Shown one piece after another: positions 34,278 to 42,888 of a DNA stretch of 64,000 bases. A program made the position numbers and the translations under genes. The notes beneath the pieces are model-generated. The model made no database searches. It was not told the origin of the DNA and was given only the letters and a program-made list of their open reading frames with translations. Positions within the stretch are counted from its first letter, which is position 1. Every line of letters starts with the position of its first letter. The stretch is from positions 1 to 64,000 of the forward strand of contig CAMYLA010000035.1 of assembly GCA_947259095.1 (NCBI GenBank). The letters are read 5' to 3'. Origin of the DNA: an uncultured Acidimicrobiaceae bacterium (lineage in GTDB: Bacteria > Actinomycetota > Acidimicrobiia > Acidimicrobiales > SZUA-35).

Positions 34278-37200
34278 GTGTGAGGCAGACGAGCCGTTGT
34301 CGACGGCGGGGGCGTCGCGGAGGTCGATGACCAGATCGGCGCCGGGCTTGCGGGCCGCTACCTTCTCGGTCACCACCTTTGATGAACCGCCCGGCTTCAT
34401 GCTCACCCCGTAGAGGATGTCGGCCGCTTCCATGGTTCGTTTCTGGTGGCTGACGATGATCAGCTGGGCCTCGGAACGGAACTCCTCGACCAAGGCCAGG
34501 AACCGCGACAGGTTCATGTCGTCCAGCGCTGCTTCCACCTCGTCCATCACATAGAACGGCGACGGCCGGCTGCGGAACACGGCGAACAAGAAGGCCAGGG
34601 CGACCAGCGACCGCTCACCGCCCGACAGCAACGACAGCTTCTTGACGTTCTTGCCCGAGGGCTTGGCCTCGATCTCGATACCGCAGTTGAGGATGTCGTC
34701 GGCGCCGATCATCTTCACCTCACCCTTGCCGCCGGGAAACAGCGTCTGGAACAGCAGGGTGAAGTTGCTGGCGACGTCGGCATAGGCGGCACTGAACACG
34801 CCGACGATCTCGTCGTCGATGGACCGGATCAGCTTGTGGAGGTCGCGGCGTGCGGTCTTGATGTCGCTGAGCTGGCCTTCCAGGAACTCGTGGCGGGCCT
34901 TCAGCTCCTCGAATTCCTCCAGAGCCAACGGGTTGATGGCCCCCATGATCTTCAGCTCCCGCTCCAGCTCCCGGACCCTGGACTCCGGCGTGGTGCCAGC
35001 CGGCAGCTCCGGGCAGGCGGTGTCCATGGCCACCGCCGGTTCGGTGTCGAGCTCGCGGCGGACCGCTTCGGTCAGTGCTTCCAGCTTGACCCGGTACTCG
35101 GTCTCCGACAGCTCGAGCCGGTTGCGACGCTCCCGGAGGGCGACCAGCTCCTTCTCAGCCGCCACCCGCTCCCCTCGTCTCGTCGACAACTCGGCCGAGA
35201 CCCGGCGAGCGGCCTCGGACTGGGCCTGCTGCTCCGCCTCCAGCAGTTCGGTCCAGCCGTCGAGCGTGGTGCGGTGGCCGACCAGCCGGGCCGCCAGGTC
35301 CTGGACCACCGCCAGCGACTTCTCGATCCGGACCCGCCGAACCCTGGCCTGCTCCCGTTCGGCCACCAGACGTTCCAGGCGGATCTCGGTCTCGCCCTGG
35401 CGGGCCCGGAGCAGTTCCCGACGTTCTTCGATGGCGGCGATGCGAACCTCGAGCTCGGTCCGCTTGCTCGAGACCTCGCGGGTCCGCTCCTCCAGGGTGC
35501 TGCGGGAACGGGTGAGGGCTTCGGCCCTGCTCCGCTGCCGGGCCTCCTCGTTCTCCACCGCCGGCAGCTCGGCCAGCAGCTGCTTCAGTTCGGCGGCGTC
35601 GGCCTGTTTACGATTGAAGATGGCGGTTCGCTGCTCGACCAATTGTTCCCGGTCGGTGTCGAGTCCGGCCAGTTCGGCCACCGCTCGATCCCTGGTCAGG
35701 TTGGCCCGCTCCAGCTCACTTCGACAGCGCTGCAGCTCCTGTTCGCCGGTCCGCCTGGCCTTGGTGCCGAGCGCACCACGATTGCGGGCGTGGCGAACCC
35801 GTTCGGCCACCACGGCAACCTCGCCCGCGGTCTGCGATTGGCGAGCCGTCGCCTCCTCCAGCGCCGCGCCGGTGGCACCGGCAGCCCCCTGTCGGAGCCG
35901 CCAGCCCCGCTGGCTGAAGCGGTCGCCGTCGGTGGTGACGAACACCCGGGCCGGATTGTCGACGATGGTGGCCAGTGAGTCCCGCCATGATCCGGGCAGC
36001 ACGACCGCATCGCCAACCAGGGCATCGAGCAGAGGCCCGACATCGGGCCGGAGCGGCCGCACGTGCCGGCGAACCGGCGAGGCACCGACCGGGTCGCCAG
36101 TGCCGATCGCAACCGACAACGCCGGAGCGGCCGTCGGGAGGCCGAGGGCCAACACCGCACCGGTGAGGTCCCGGTCTTCCAGGGTCAGCAACGCCGAACG
36201 GGCATTGGCATCGTCGTCGACCACCACCGCCAGCAGGGCATCGCCGATCGCCGCCTCGACCGCCGCTTCCATGCCGTCGTCGATGTCGACCAGGTCGAGC
36301 AGGGTGCCGAGCACGCCGTCGCTCGACCGGAGGGCCTCGGCGCCGGCCTTGGTCCGGGCATCGTCGAGGGCTTGGGCCAGCGCTTCGGCCCTGGCCTGCC
36401 ATTTACTGGCCTCGGAATCGATCCGGCGCTGGTCCTCCAACACCGAGCTGAGAGCGGCATCGGCCCGATCCGACTCCAGACCGGCCTGCTCCAGCGCCTG
36501 TTCCAACTCCGGCAGGAGGCCATCGAGGCGGGCCAACTGCTCGGCCGCCCGGTCCCGGGCCTCGGTGGCCCGCGTGGCCCGATCGTCGATCGAGGTGATC
36601 TGATCGCCGAGGCGGTTCAGCTCCTGCTCGTTGCGTTCGGTCGTCACACCGAGGGCTTCGATGCCGGCTCGGATCTCGGCCGCCCTGGTCGGGCTGGGGG
36701 CGATCGAGTCGCCCCATTCGCTGTCGAAGCTCAGCTGCTCGTTGACCAGTTCGGCTTCGGAGTCTTCGAGCTCGGCGAACTCGGGCCGCAGGGCGTCGAG
36801 CTCGGACGAGGCCATGACCAGCTCGCCGGTGATCCTGGCCGACTCCGCTTCCAGGTTGGCCACCAGCCCGTTGTCGACTGCGGCCTGCAGCTCGCCGTCG
36901 AGCCTGGTCCGCCGCTCGCCGACCACGTTGAGCTGGCCCCGGATCCGTTCTCCCATGCTCTTTGCCCGACTGAGGATCTCGGCCACATCGGATGCCCCGA
37001 GCGCCGACAGGTCGGCCTCGCCCTGCATGATCACCGCGTCCAAGCCGGCCAGTTGCGTTGCCAGTTCCGACTCCCGCTCGTCGTACTCGAGTTGCAGCCG
37101 CCGCCCGGTCTCCAATTGGCCGGACAGGGCGCTCAGCTCGCGGCCGGCCAGGTGGGTTTTCAGCACCGCCAGCTCCTCGACAACGGCACCATGACGCCGA

Positions 37201-37835
37201 GCGGCGTCGGCCTGGCGCTCCAGAGGCCGGATCTGGCGTTTGACCTCACGGACCAGGTCCTGGAGGCGGTTGAGGTTCTCGCCGGTCGAGGCCAGCCGGC
37301 GCTCGGCCCGTTCCCGACGCTTGCGGAACTTCAGCACCCCGGCCGCCTCCTCGATGATCGCCCGCCGCTCCTCCGGTCTGGCGTTGAGGACACCGTCGAT
37401 CCGGCCCTGGGACACGATGATGTGCTGTTGGCGGCCGACGCCGGAATCGGAGAGCAACTCCTGGATGTCGAGCAGCCGGCAGGAGACGCCGTTGATGGCG
37501 TACTCCGATTCACCGGTCCGGAACAGGGTCCGGGTCAGGGTGACCTCGCTGAACTCGATCGGCAGCTCGCCGTCGGTGTTGTCGATGGTGAGCGACACCT
37601 CGGCCCGGCCCAGCGCCTTCTTGGCCGCGGTGCCGGCGAAGATCACGTCTTCCATCTTCTGGGAGCGGACCGCGGTGGGAGCCTGGGCACCGAGGACCCA
37701 CGCCATGGCGTCCACCACGTTCGACTTGCCGCTGCCGTTCGGCCCCACCACCACGGTGATGCCGGGCTCCAAGGCCAACGCCGCCGGGTCGGCGAACGAC
37801 TTGAACCCCTTGATGTTCAACGCTTTGAGAAACAC
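34239..37835 (-). CDS. smc: Chromosome segregation protein SMC
   Basis: SMC dimers with ScpAB fold and separate chromosomes. From GTG 37835 the protein is 1198 residues starting VFLKALNIKGFKSFADP, the conserved N-terminus. Features: Walker A GPNGSGKSN (31-39), long coiled coils (about 170-500 and 670-1010), a hinge domain (about 500-660; GVLGTLLDLVDIDDGMEAAVEAAIGDALLAVVV, quoted in parts: GVLGTLLDLV; AAIGDALLAV), signature LSLLSGGERSLVALAFLFA and Walker B PFYVMDEVEAALDD. An alternative GTG at 37889 would add 18 residues not found in the family. It lies downstream of the Fpg-like gene. Confidence 0.95.
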   Translation of the reverse strand: MFLKALNIKGFKSFADPAALALEPGITVVVGPNGSGKSNVVDAMAWVLGAQAPTAVRSQKMEDVIFAGTAAKKALGRAEVSLTIDNTDGELPIEFSEVTLTRTLFRTGESEYAINGVSCRLLDIQELLSDSGVGRQQHIIVSQGRIDGVLNARPEERRAIIEEAAGVLKFRKRRERAERRLASTGENLNRLQDLVREVKRQIRPLERQADAARRHGAVVEELAVLKTHLAGRELSALSGQLETGRRLQLEYDERESELATQLAGLDAVIMQGEADLSALGASDVAEILSRAKSMGERIRGQLNVVGERRTRLDGELQAAVDNGLVANLEAESARITGELVMASSELDALRPEFAELEDSEAELVNEQLSFDSEWGDSIAPSPTRAAEIRAGIEALGVTTERNEQELNRLGDQITSIDDRATRATEARDRAAEQLARLDGLLPELEQALEQAGLESDRADAALSSVLEDQRRIDSEASKWQARAEALAQALDDARTKAGAEALRSSDGVLGTLLDLVDIDDGMEAAVEAAIGDALLAVVVDDDANARSALLTLEDRDLTGAVLALGLPTAAPALSVAIGTGDPVGASPVRRHVRPLRPDVGPLLDALVGDAVVLPGSWRDSLATIVDNPARVFVTTDGDRFSQRGWRLRQGAAGATGAALEEATARQSQTAGEVAVVAERVRHARNRGALGTKARRTGEQELQRCRSELERANLTRDRAVAELAGLDTDREQLVEQRTAIFNRKQADAAELKQLLAELPAVENEEARQRSRAEALTRSRSTLEERTREVSSKRTELEVRIAAIEERRELLRARQGETEIRLERLVAEREQARVRRVRIEKSLAVVQDLAARLVGHRTTLDGWTELLEAEQQAQSEAARRVSAELSTRRGERVAAEKELVALRERRNRLELSETEYRVKLEALTEAVRRELDTEPAVAMDTACPELPAGTTPESRVRELERELKIMGAINPLALEEFEELKARHEFLEGQLSDIKTARRDLHKLIRSIDDEIVGVFSAAYADVASNFTLLFQTLFPGGKGEVKMIGADDILNCGIEIEAKPSGKNVKKLSLLSGGERSLVALAFLFAVFRSRPSPFYVMDEVEAALDDMNLSRFLALVEEFRSEAQLIIVSHQKRTMEAADILYGVSMKPGGSSKVVTEKVAARKPGADLVIDLRDAPAVDNGSSASHSGQALEPEQAEA

Positions 37836-37961
37836 CCGCTGCTCGCAATCCAGCCCGTCGAAGACCGGCTCCAGCCTAGTGCCCGGCACCCCGCCGGAGC
37901 GGGAGGGTCAAGGTCCAGCCGATGAGCAGGACGACCTTTGCGGGGTACCCGAAGGGCACAC

Positions 37962-38801
37962 TCAGACCTGGGTGTTGCAGTAGAACACGACCTGGTGCTT
38001 GAAGCTGGTCTTCTGGATGGGTTCCCTGGAGCGGGGGCTCAGCTTGCCGGCCTTGCCGTAGACCGCCAGGTGGTCGGCGAACTCGCCGGGGGTGCCGGTC
38101 AGGTCGACGAAGGGCCGGTCTTCGAGGGAGGTGCCCCGGTACTTGATGGCGTCGTGCATGATGCCGACGACCGAGCGGTAGAGCCGGCGGATCTCCTGGG
38201 TGGAGAGCTCGGCGCTGACCCGATCGTGGCGGAGGCCTGCGTCGAACAGGATCTCGTTCGAGTAGATGTCACCGATGCCGACGAACACCTCGGGATCGGT
38301 GAGCAACAGCTTCAGCGGGGTCTTGCGTGCCTTCACCATCCGACCAAAATCCACCCACGACAGTGGCTGCTCCAGCAGGTCGAGGCCCGTCTCCTCGGCC
38401 GACGGCAGAGCATCGGCCAGGTCGTCGGCGTGCACCACCCTGAGCGAGCTCGATCCCTTCTTGTCTGCCATCCGCAGATCGCCACCCTGGGTGAAGGTGA
38501 TGACGGCAACGATGTCGTCTGCGTGCTTCTCCCTCGTCGCCACCCGCTCCAGCCGGCCGTTCTCGCCCAGCCGGATGACCATGGTGTACTCATTGTCAAG
38601 ATGGACGAGCAGGTGCAGCCCCCGCCGCTCGGCGTTGACCACCTTGGCCCCCACCAGGTGCTCGCCGAAGTCCTTCTTCTGCTTGATGCCGGGGAGCGAC
38701 TTCAAGACAAGCGCCTCGGCGCTCTTGACCTTGCGAGTTGCGGTCTCCCGTTCGAGATCGCGTCGAAGCGTCTCGATCTCGGGGAGCTCAAGAATGCTCA
38801 T
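37962..38801 (-). CDS. Fpg/Nei-family protein lacking key catalytic and zinc residues
   Basis: A 279-residue protein in the genomic place of mutM (rnc-mutM-smc). The fold is recognisable: ELPEIETLRRDL start, the GVGNIYANE-like GIGDIYSNEILFDAGL, and a YRGTSLED/ AVYGKAG end. Departures from Fpg are severe. The catalytic N-terminal Pro is absent (MSILELPE instead of MPELPE). The active-site Lys in RRGKYL reads RRGLHL. The invariant Asn of GNIYANE is Asp. The zinc finger CxxC is SPRS and only one Cys remains at the end. It may bind DNA without glycosylase/lyase activity, or use another mechanism. ATG 38801 overlaps the rnc stop by 14 nt. Confidence 0.85.
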   Translation of the reverse strand: MSILELPEIETLRRDLERETATRKVKSAEALVLKSLPGIKQKKDFGEHLVGAKVVNAERRGLHLLVHLDNEYTMVIRLGENGRLERVATREKHADDIVAVITFTQGGDLRMADKKGSSSLRVVHADDLADALPSAEETGLDLLEQPLSWVDFGRMVKARKTPLKLLLTDPEVFVGIGDIYSNEILFDAGLRHDRVSAELSTQEIRRLYRSVVGIMHDAIKYRGTSLEDRPFVDLTGTPGEFADHLAVYGKAGKLSPRSREPIQKTSFKHQVVFYCNTQV

Positions 38802-39513
38802 CGCGAAATTCTCCCTTCCCCAGCAGGGTGAGAACCGCTGCATAGGCTGAGCGGGCGGCCACTTGCTCCGCGCGCTTTTTGGACGTACCGGCTCCGTGGC
38901 CTCGAGCAACGCCGTCGACAATGGTGATGGCGCTGAAGCGCTTGTCGTGATCAGGTCCCGAACCGCTTATCTCGTAGACCGGCGTGCCGAGTGACATCCG
39001 GGCCGTGAGTTCTTGTAATTGTGTCTTGTAGTCTTTTCGCCCCGGCTGCTCGGCGGCGTCGACGATCGCCCCGAGGGTCAGGTCCAGGATCACCTGGCGG
39101 GCGGCGGGCCAGCCAGCGTCGACGTAGACCGCACCGAACAAGGCCTCGACCGCATCGGCCAGGATCGATTCCTTCTCCCGGCCACCGGACTGGTCCTCGC
39201 CCTTCCCGAGCCGGAGCAACGGGCCGACGTCGAGGGAGGTGCCCAGGTCGGCCAGGGTTGCGGTGTTGACGACCGATGCGCGGAGCTTGGCCAGTTGCCC
39301 TTCCGGGAGGTCGGTGTAGGAGGTGTAGATGTAGTCGGTCACCACGAGCCCGAGTACGGAATCACCGAGGAACTCCAGCCTCTCGTTCGATGCGGTTGCA
39401 GGGTTCTCGGCACAGAAGCTTCTATGGGTCAGTGCAAGCGTCAGCAACAATTCGTCACCGAACCGGTGACCGAACCGTTTGCAGAACTCCTCCAGCTCAC
39501 CACCGCTCTTCAG
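38788..39513 (-). CDS. rnc: Ribonuclease III, probable CTG start
   Basis: RNase III cuts double-stranded RNA, including rRNA precursors. The protein has the catalytic signature NERLEFLGDS (about 43-52), the second acidic motif (ADAVEALFGAVYVDAGW) and a C-terminal dsRNA-binding domain (DYKTQLQELTARMSLGTPVYE; GAGTSKKRAEQVAARSA). No ATG/GTG/TTG is available between the acpP stop region and the conserved domain. A CTG at 39513 overlaps the acpP TGA as CTGA, giving 241 residues, normal length. Standard starts exist only far upstream, deep inside acpP. Coupled translation with acpP is inferred. Confidence 0.88.
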   Translation of the reverse strand: MKSGGELEEFCKRFGHRFGDELLLTLALTHRSFCAENPATASNERLEFLGDSVLGLVVTDYIYTSYTDLPEGQLAKLRASVVNTATLADLGTSLDVGPLLRLGKGEDQSGGREKESILADAVEALFGAVYVDAGWPAARQVILDLTLGAIVDAAEQPGRKDYKTQLQELTARMSLGTPVYEISGSGPDHDKRFSAITIVDGVARGHGAGTSKKRAEQVAARSAYAAVLTLLGKGEFRDEHS

Positions 39514-39809
39514 GATCCGGCTCCAGCCTTTTCGTACACATAATCCACGGCATCGCGGACACTCTTCAGATCTTGGAGATCCTCGTCTTCGATGCGGAAG
39601 CCGACCGTGCGCTCGGCCAGCTCCTCCTCCAAGGCCTCGACGAGCTCGATCAAGGCCAGCGAATCGGCGTCGAGATCGTCGGCGAACGAGTCGCCCTCCC
39701 GGATCTGGTCCGGTTCGATCTCCAGGATGTCCGACAAGCGATCCCGAATCAGTTCGAACACTTCGAGGCGTGTCATCGGGGACTGCTCCATATGGGTTTC
39801 GGCCGGCAT
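39510..39809 (-). CDS. acpP: Acyl carrier protein
   Basis: ACP carries acyl chains in type II fatty-acid synthesis. From ATG 39809 (AGGAG about 10 nt upstream) it has 99 residues. The phosphopantetheine serine is Ser50 in DLDADSLALIELVEALEEEL (DSL motif). Helix 1 is FELIRDRLSDILEI. The Ala replacing the usual Met/Val after DSL is minor. Other in-frame ATGs at 39791 and 39776 would give shorter forms (93 and 88 residues) equally compatible with the fold. It lies between plsX and rnc, a common arrangement. Confidence 0.93.
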   Translation of the reverse strand: MPAETHMEQSPMTRLEVFELIRDRLSDILEIEPDQIREGDSFADDLDADSLALIELVEALEEELAERTVGFRIEDEDLQDLKSVRDAVDYVYEKAGAGS

Positions 39810-40002
39810 TCTTTTCTGAACTCCTTTGACGCACCCCTTGTCGTCGGGCACGGCTCCAAGAACGCAGGCACCTGTCTGCCGTGACTTCTTCTGAAAACCT
39901 CAGGGTCGCTGAAGAAGCCACGGGAATGCCCAACGTCTCGGGGAGTCTACCAAATTTCGTCACTACTTCGGGTCGATAGCCCCTTGACAGCCCCGGAGCC
40001 CC

Positions 40003-41025
40003 CTATTCAGTGGGGTTTCCGACCGAGTTGCGCAGGTTCTGTACGATCCCTTCGCCCGCCAGTTCATCTGCAGTTCTGATGGCATTAGCCAAAGTGATAG
40101 CCGATGACGATCCGTGGGAGATCATGGTCACCCCGCGGGTTCCGAGCAACATTGCGGCGCCGGTTTGCCCGGAATCGAAGAAGTCGAACACGGGATCGAT
40201 GAGCTCGTGCACCATCCCGGAGATCGCCGCCGCCTCGGCGGTCGACACCAGTGCGTCGCCGACGGCGGCCCTGAGCAGATCGAAGCCGCCCTCAAGCGAC
40301 TTGAGCGCAACGTTGCCGGTGAATCCGTCGCAGACGATCACGTCGGCCACGCCGGCCAGCAGGTCCCCACCCTCCACGTTGCCGACATAGTCGGCGCCGC
40401 AATCCGCCGCCCATTCCGGCTGCTCGAGGAGTTCGCAGGCCGCCTTGACCAGGGCATTGCCCTTCCCGGCCTCCTCCCCGGTGGTCAGCGTTGCGACCCG
40501 GGGTCGCTCGAGCGCAAACCGGTGGCGGGCATAGGCGGTCCCCAATCTGGCGAACTGGACAAACCACTCCGGCTGGCAGTCGGCGTTCGCCCCACAGTCG
40601 AGCAGGGTGCTGGGGGTGGAGCCCACGACGGGAAAGGGAACGGCGATCGCCGGTCGGGCCACACCTTTGATGCGGCCGAGACGGAGCAACGAGGCAGCCA
40701 TGGCCGCACCGGTGTTGCCGGCACTCAGCAGCGACGACGCCCGGCCGTCACGCACCGCTTCGGCCGCCCGCACGATCGAAGAGTCCTTCAGCCGGCGCAC
40801 CGCCCGAGCTGGATCGGCCCCCATCTCCACCACCTGCGAAGCCGGCGCCACCTCCAGCGGGCCGGTGTCGCCGAGGCGCTCGGGGTCGCCGACCAACAGA
40901 ACCGGTACCCCAAAGGCCTCGGCCGCGAGATGCGCAGCCTCGATCAGGGTCCCGGGGGCGTTGTCACCGCCCATGGCATCGACGGCAACGGGCAGTCGGT
41001 CACCACTCATGTCATGACTCGCCAC
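40003..41025 (-). CDS. plsX: Phosphate acyltransferase PlsX
   Basis: PlsX converts acyl-ACP to acyl-phosphate for phospholipid synthesis. The 340-residue protein shows the family VAVDAMGGDNAP, SAGNTGAAMAASLLRLGRI, LLDCGANADCQPEW, NVEGGDLLAG and VCDGFTGNVALKSLEG segments. The start is either GTG 41025 or ATG 41010; neither has a good Shine-Dalgarno. It follows rpmF, with a seven-copy tandem-repeat array between, and precedes acpP by 193 nt. Confidence 0.95.
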   Translation of the reverse strand: MASHDMSGDRLPVAVDAMGGDNAPGTLIEAAHLAAEAFGVPVLLVGDPERLGDTGPLEVAPASQVVEMGADPARAVRRLKDSSIVRAAEAVRDGRASSLLSAGNTGAAMAASLLRLGRIKGVARPAIAVPFPVVGSTPSTLLDCGANADCQPEWFVQFARLGTAYARHRFALERPRVATLTTGEEAGKGNALVKAACELLEQPEWAADCGADYVGNVEGGDLLAGVADVIVCDGFTGNVALKSLEGGFDLLRAAVGDALVSTAEAAAISGMVHELIDPVFDFFDSGQTGAAMLLGTRGVTMISHGSSSAITLANAIRTADELAGEGIVQNLRNSVGNPTE

Positions 41026-41037
41026 GGCATCACAACT

Positions 41038-41226
41038 CGGCCAGCGGGCCTCGATCTACCGGGTCGGCCAGCAGGCCTCGATCTACCGGGTCGGCCAGCA
41101 GGCCTCGATGAACCGGGTCGGCCAGCAGGCCTCGATGAACCGGGTCGGCCAGCAGGCCTCGATGAACCGGGTCGGCCAGCAGGCCTCGATCTACCGGGTC
41201 GGCCAGCAGGCCTCGATGAACCGGGT
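41038..41226 (-). repeat. 27-bp tandem array (7 copies) between rpmF and plsX
   Basis: Seven copies of a 27-bp unit (plus strand: cggccagcaggcctcgat, then ctaccgggt or gaaccgggt). Reading 41038 to 41226 the two versions alternate as ctac, ctac, gaac, gaac, gaac, ctac, gaac. Each unit holds GGCC-AGCA-GGCC. The array begins 3 nt past the rpmF stop on the minus strand and ends 12 nt before the plsX start, so any rpmF-plsX transcript must pass through it. Confidence 0.92.
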
Positions 41227-41229
41227 CGG

Positions 41230-41409
41230 TCAGGCGACCTCAATGGCTTGACGGCCCTTGTACCAACCACAGGAGCCACAAACCCGGTGGGGCAGTTTGG
41301 TTGCGCCACATCGGTCGCAGTTGCTGCGGGATGGGGCCGAGAGCTTCCAGGCCGACGCCCGACGACTGCGGGTCTTCGACTTTGACTTCTTCTTCTTTGG
41401 AACAGCCAT
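41230..41409 (-). CDS. rpmF: 50S ribosomal protein L32
   Basis: L32 is a small 50S protein. The 59-residue product begins MAVPKKKKSKSKTRSRR, the universal L32 start, and carries a zinc-ribbon pair CDRC (31-34) and CGSC (44-47). It ends GWYKGRQAIEVA. ATG 41409 is preceded by AGGTAGAAA. It lies between the DUF177 gene and plsX, the standard DUF177-rpmF-plsX cluster. Its final codons plus stop look like a degenerate copy of the neighbouring 27-bp repeat. Confidence 0.96.
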   Translation of the reverse strand: MAVPKKKKSKSKTRSRRASAWKLSAPSRSNCDRCGATKLPHRVCGSCGWYKGRQAIEVA

Positions 41410-41514
41410 TTTCTACCTGAAACTCGGGCTCGTCAGAGGTCCGCCGTTGTGATGGACCAGCGGGAAACCCTACCGACTCCACGGCCGGTTCCCACCCGGC
41501 CCGGCCCGGCGGCG

Positions 41515-42141
41515 TCAGTCCTGGTCGAGGTCGAGCTGATCGAGAGCAGCCCAGCGGGGATCGGGGCCCGTCGCTTCCTCGGCCCTGCGTCGCTCGATCT
41601 CGGCCACGGTGATCGCCGGATACCGATCGGGGTCGGGCCCGGCGCAGTCATCGCCGCAGAGGGGCGCAAGGGGCAGTGACAACAGCACCGCATCGCGAAC
41701 GACCGGCACGAGATCGATCTGATCGCCGTCGAAGTCGATCAGCTCGGAATCCTCAGGGGCATCGACCTGGAAGATCTCGCCGATGTCGACCTGCAGGCGA
41801 TCGGTGGTGATCTCGAGGCATCGCCTGCAGTCGCCCTCCCAGCTGAAGTGCACCGAACCGATGACCGAAACACCGCGCTCGATCGATTCCACCACCACCA
41901 CACCCTGGACCGGTTCGTGGGTGGTTCGGGAGGCGACGACACTCTGATGGGCCAGGCGAACTTCGATGTCCTCGCTCCGTCGCTGCCCGAGGCGGCGTCG
42001 AAGGTCGCCGACGTTGACCAGCAGCCGGGCCGGGCTGTCCTGGCCGGCGGACGCGCCAGTGGGCCCGGCGACGGGCCGGTTCTCGCTTTCTGGTTGGTCC
42101 TCGTTCCCGCCCCGGTGATCCAGGGCGTGTTCTTCGCTCAA
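41515..42141 (-). CDS. DUF177 (YceD) family protein
   Basis: A 208-residue DUF177 protein. The core is at about 40-185, with DCRRCLEITTDRL and PLAPLCGDDCAGPDPD, whose cysteines are conserved in the family. About 38 disordered residues precede it. In plants and bacteria DUF177 members are linked to 23S rRNA processing; constant linkage to rpmF supports a ribosome role. It starts with TTG at 42141 directly after the TAG of the preceding gene (no gap). Confidence 0.88.
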   Translation of the reverse strand: MSEEHALDHRGGNEDQPESENRPVAGPTGASAGQDSPARLLVNVGDLRRRLGQRRSEDIEVRLAHQSVVASRTTHEPVQGVVVVESIERGVSVIGSVHFSWEGDCRRCLEITTDRLQVDIGEIFQVDAPEDSELIDFDGDQIDLVPVVRDAVLLSLPLAPLCGDDCAGPDPDRYPAITVAEIERRRAEEATGPDPRWAALDQLDLDQD

Positions 42142-42834
42142 CTAGAACTCCTCGTCGACCAGATAGTCGTGGTCAGCATCGGCGGCCGCCGACCCGTTGC
42201 CGGTCATCCCGGTCAGATCGATGGCCTCGTTACGTTTGGAACCTGTGGTCCCGAGGATTTCTTCCGTCGTGGACTTGGCAGACCCCATGAGCCGCTCGCG
42301 GCCCTTCTGCACCGTTGCCGCCGTGCGGTTCAGGATCATTTCGAAGCTGGCAAGCCGTTGGTCGCAATAGTCCTCGACCTGGCGTTTGAGGGTGTTGGCC
42401 TCCTCCTTGGCCTCGGCCACGATCTGGCGGGCCCGGTGCTCGGCCGCCTTGACGATCTGTTGCCGCTCGACCATCCGGCCGACCTGGGCCCGGCCCTCAT
42501 CGATCAGGTCCTGGTGTTCCTGGCGGGCCTTGGCCACGAAGTCATCGCGCTCCTTCAGCAGCCAGCGGGCGGCCCGCAGTTCTTCCGGCAGCTTCTCCTG
42601 CGCCTGCTCGAGAAGGTGGAGCAGCTCATCACGATTGACCTTGACCGTGGTCGACATCGGCAGCGGCCGGGCCTCGGCCAGGGTCTCGATCGCCTCCTCC
42701 AACAGATCCTCGACCTCGGGCACCGCATAGGGGTTTGGCAGTCCCTGGGCGCGAGCCCCGGCCCGCCGGTCCTCGACGTCGTAGCCATCGTCGTCGTCGT
42801 CCCGGTAGCGGTCGTCCCTGTAGTCGTCACCCAT
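42142..42834 (-). CDS. Coiled-coil protein of the DivIVA-like actinobacterial family
   Basis: A 230-residue soluble protein: a very acidic Asp/Tyr/Arg N-terminus (1-30), then a long charged coiled coil (about 40-190) with LEQAQEKLPEELRAARWLLKERDDF and repeated EAKEEAN-type heptads, and a disordered acidic tail. Position between coaD and DUF177 matches the mycobacterial Rv2927c type, annotated only as a cell-division-initiation-like or ATP-synthase-b-like protein. Function not established. ATG 42834 has GGAGGT 6 nt upstream. Confidence 0.75.
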   Translation of the reverse strand: MGDDYRDDRYRDDDDDGYDVEDRRAGARAQGLPNPYAVPEVEDLLEEAIETLAEARPLPMSTTVKVNRDELLHLLEQAQEKLPEELRAARWLLKERDDFVAKARQEHQDLIDEGRAQVGRMVERQQIVKAAEHRARQIVAEAKEEANTLKRQVEDYCDQRLASFEMILNRTAATVQKGRERLMGSAKSTTEEILGTTGSKRNEAIDLTGMTGNGSAAADADHDYLVDEEF

Positions 42835-42888
42835 ACGTTGACCTCCTAGCTTCCTGCAATTCTCGCCCGAATCCGGCCATCACCGGCG

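Noticed and set aside
41038-41226. CRISPR array
   Set aside because: Units are directly adjacent with no spacers, only two variants, and no cas gene is nearby.
41007-41309. Repeat protein of 9-residue PAGRPG units encoded by the rpmF-plsX array
   Set aside because: The 27-bp period is open in frame because it is divisible by three, but there is no start signal, it overlaps rpmF, and the other two arrays do not encode any such repeat.
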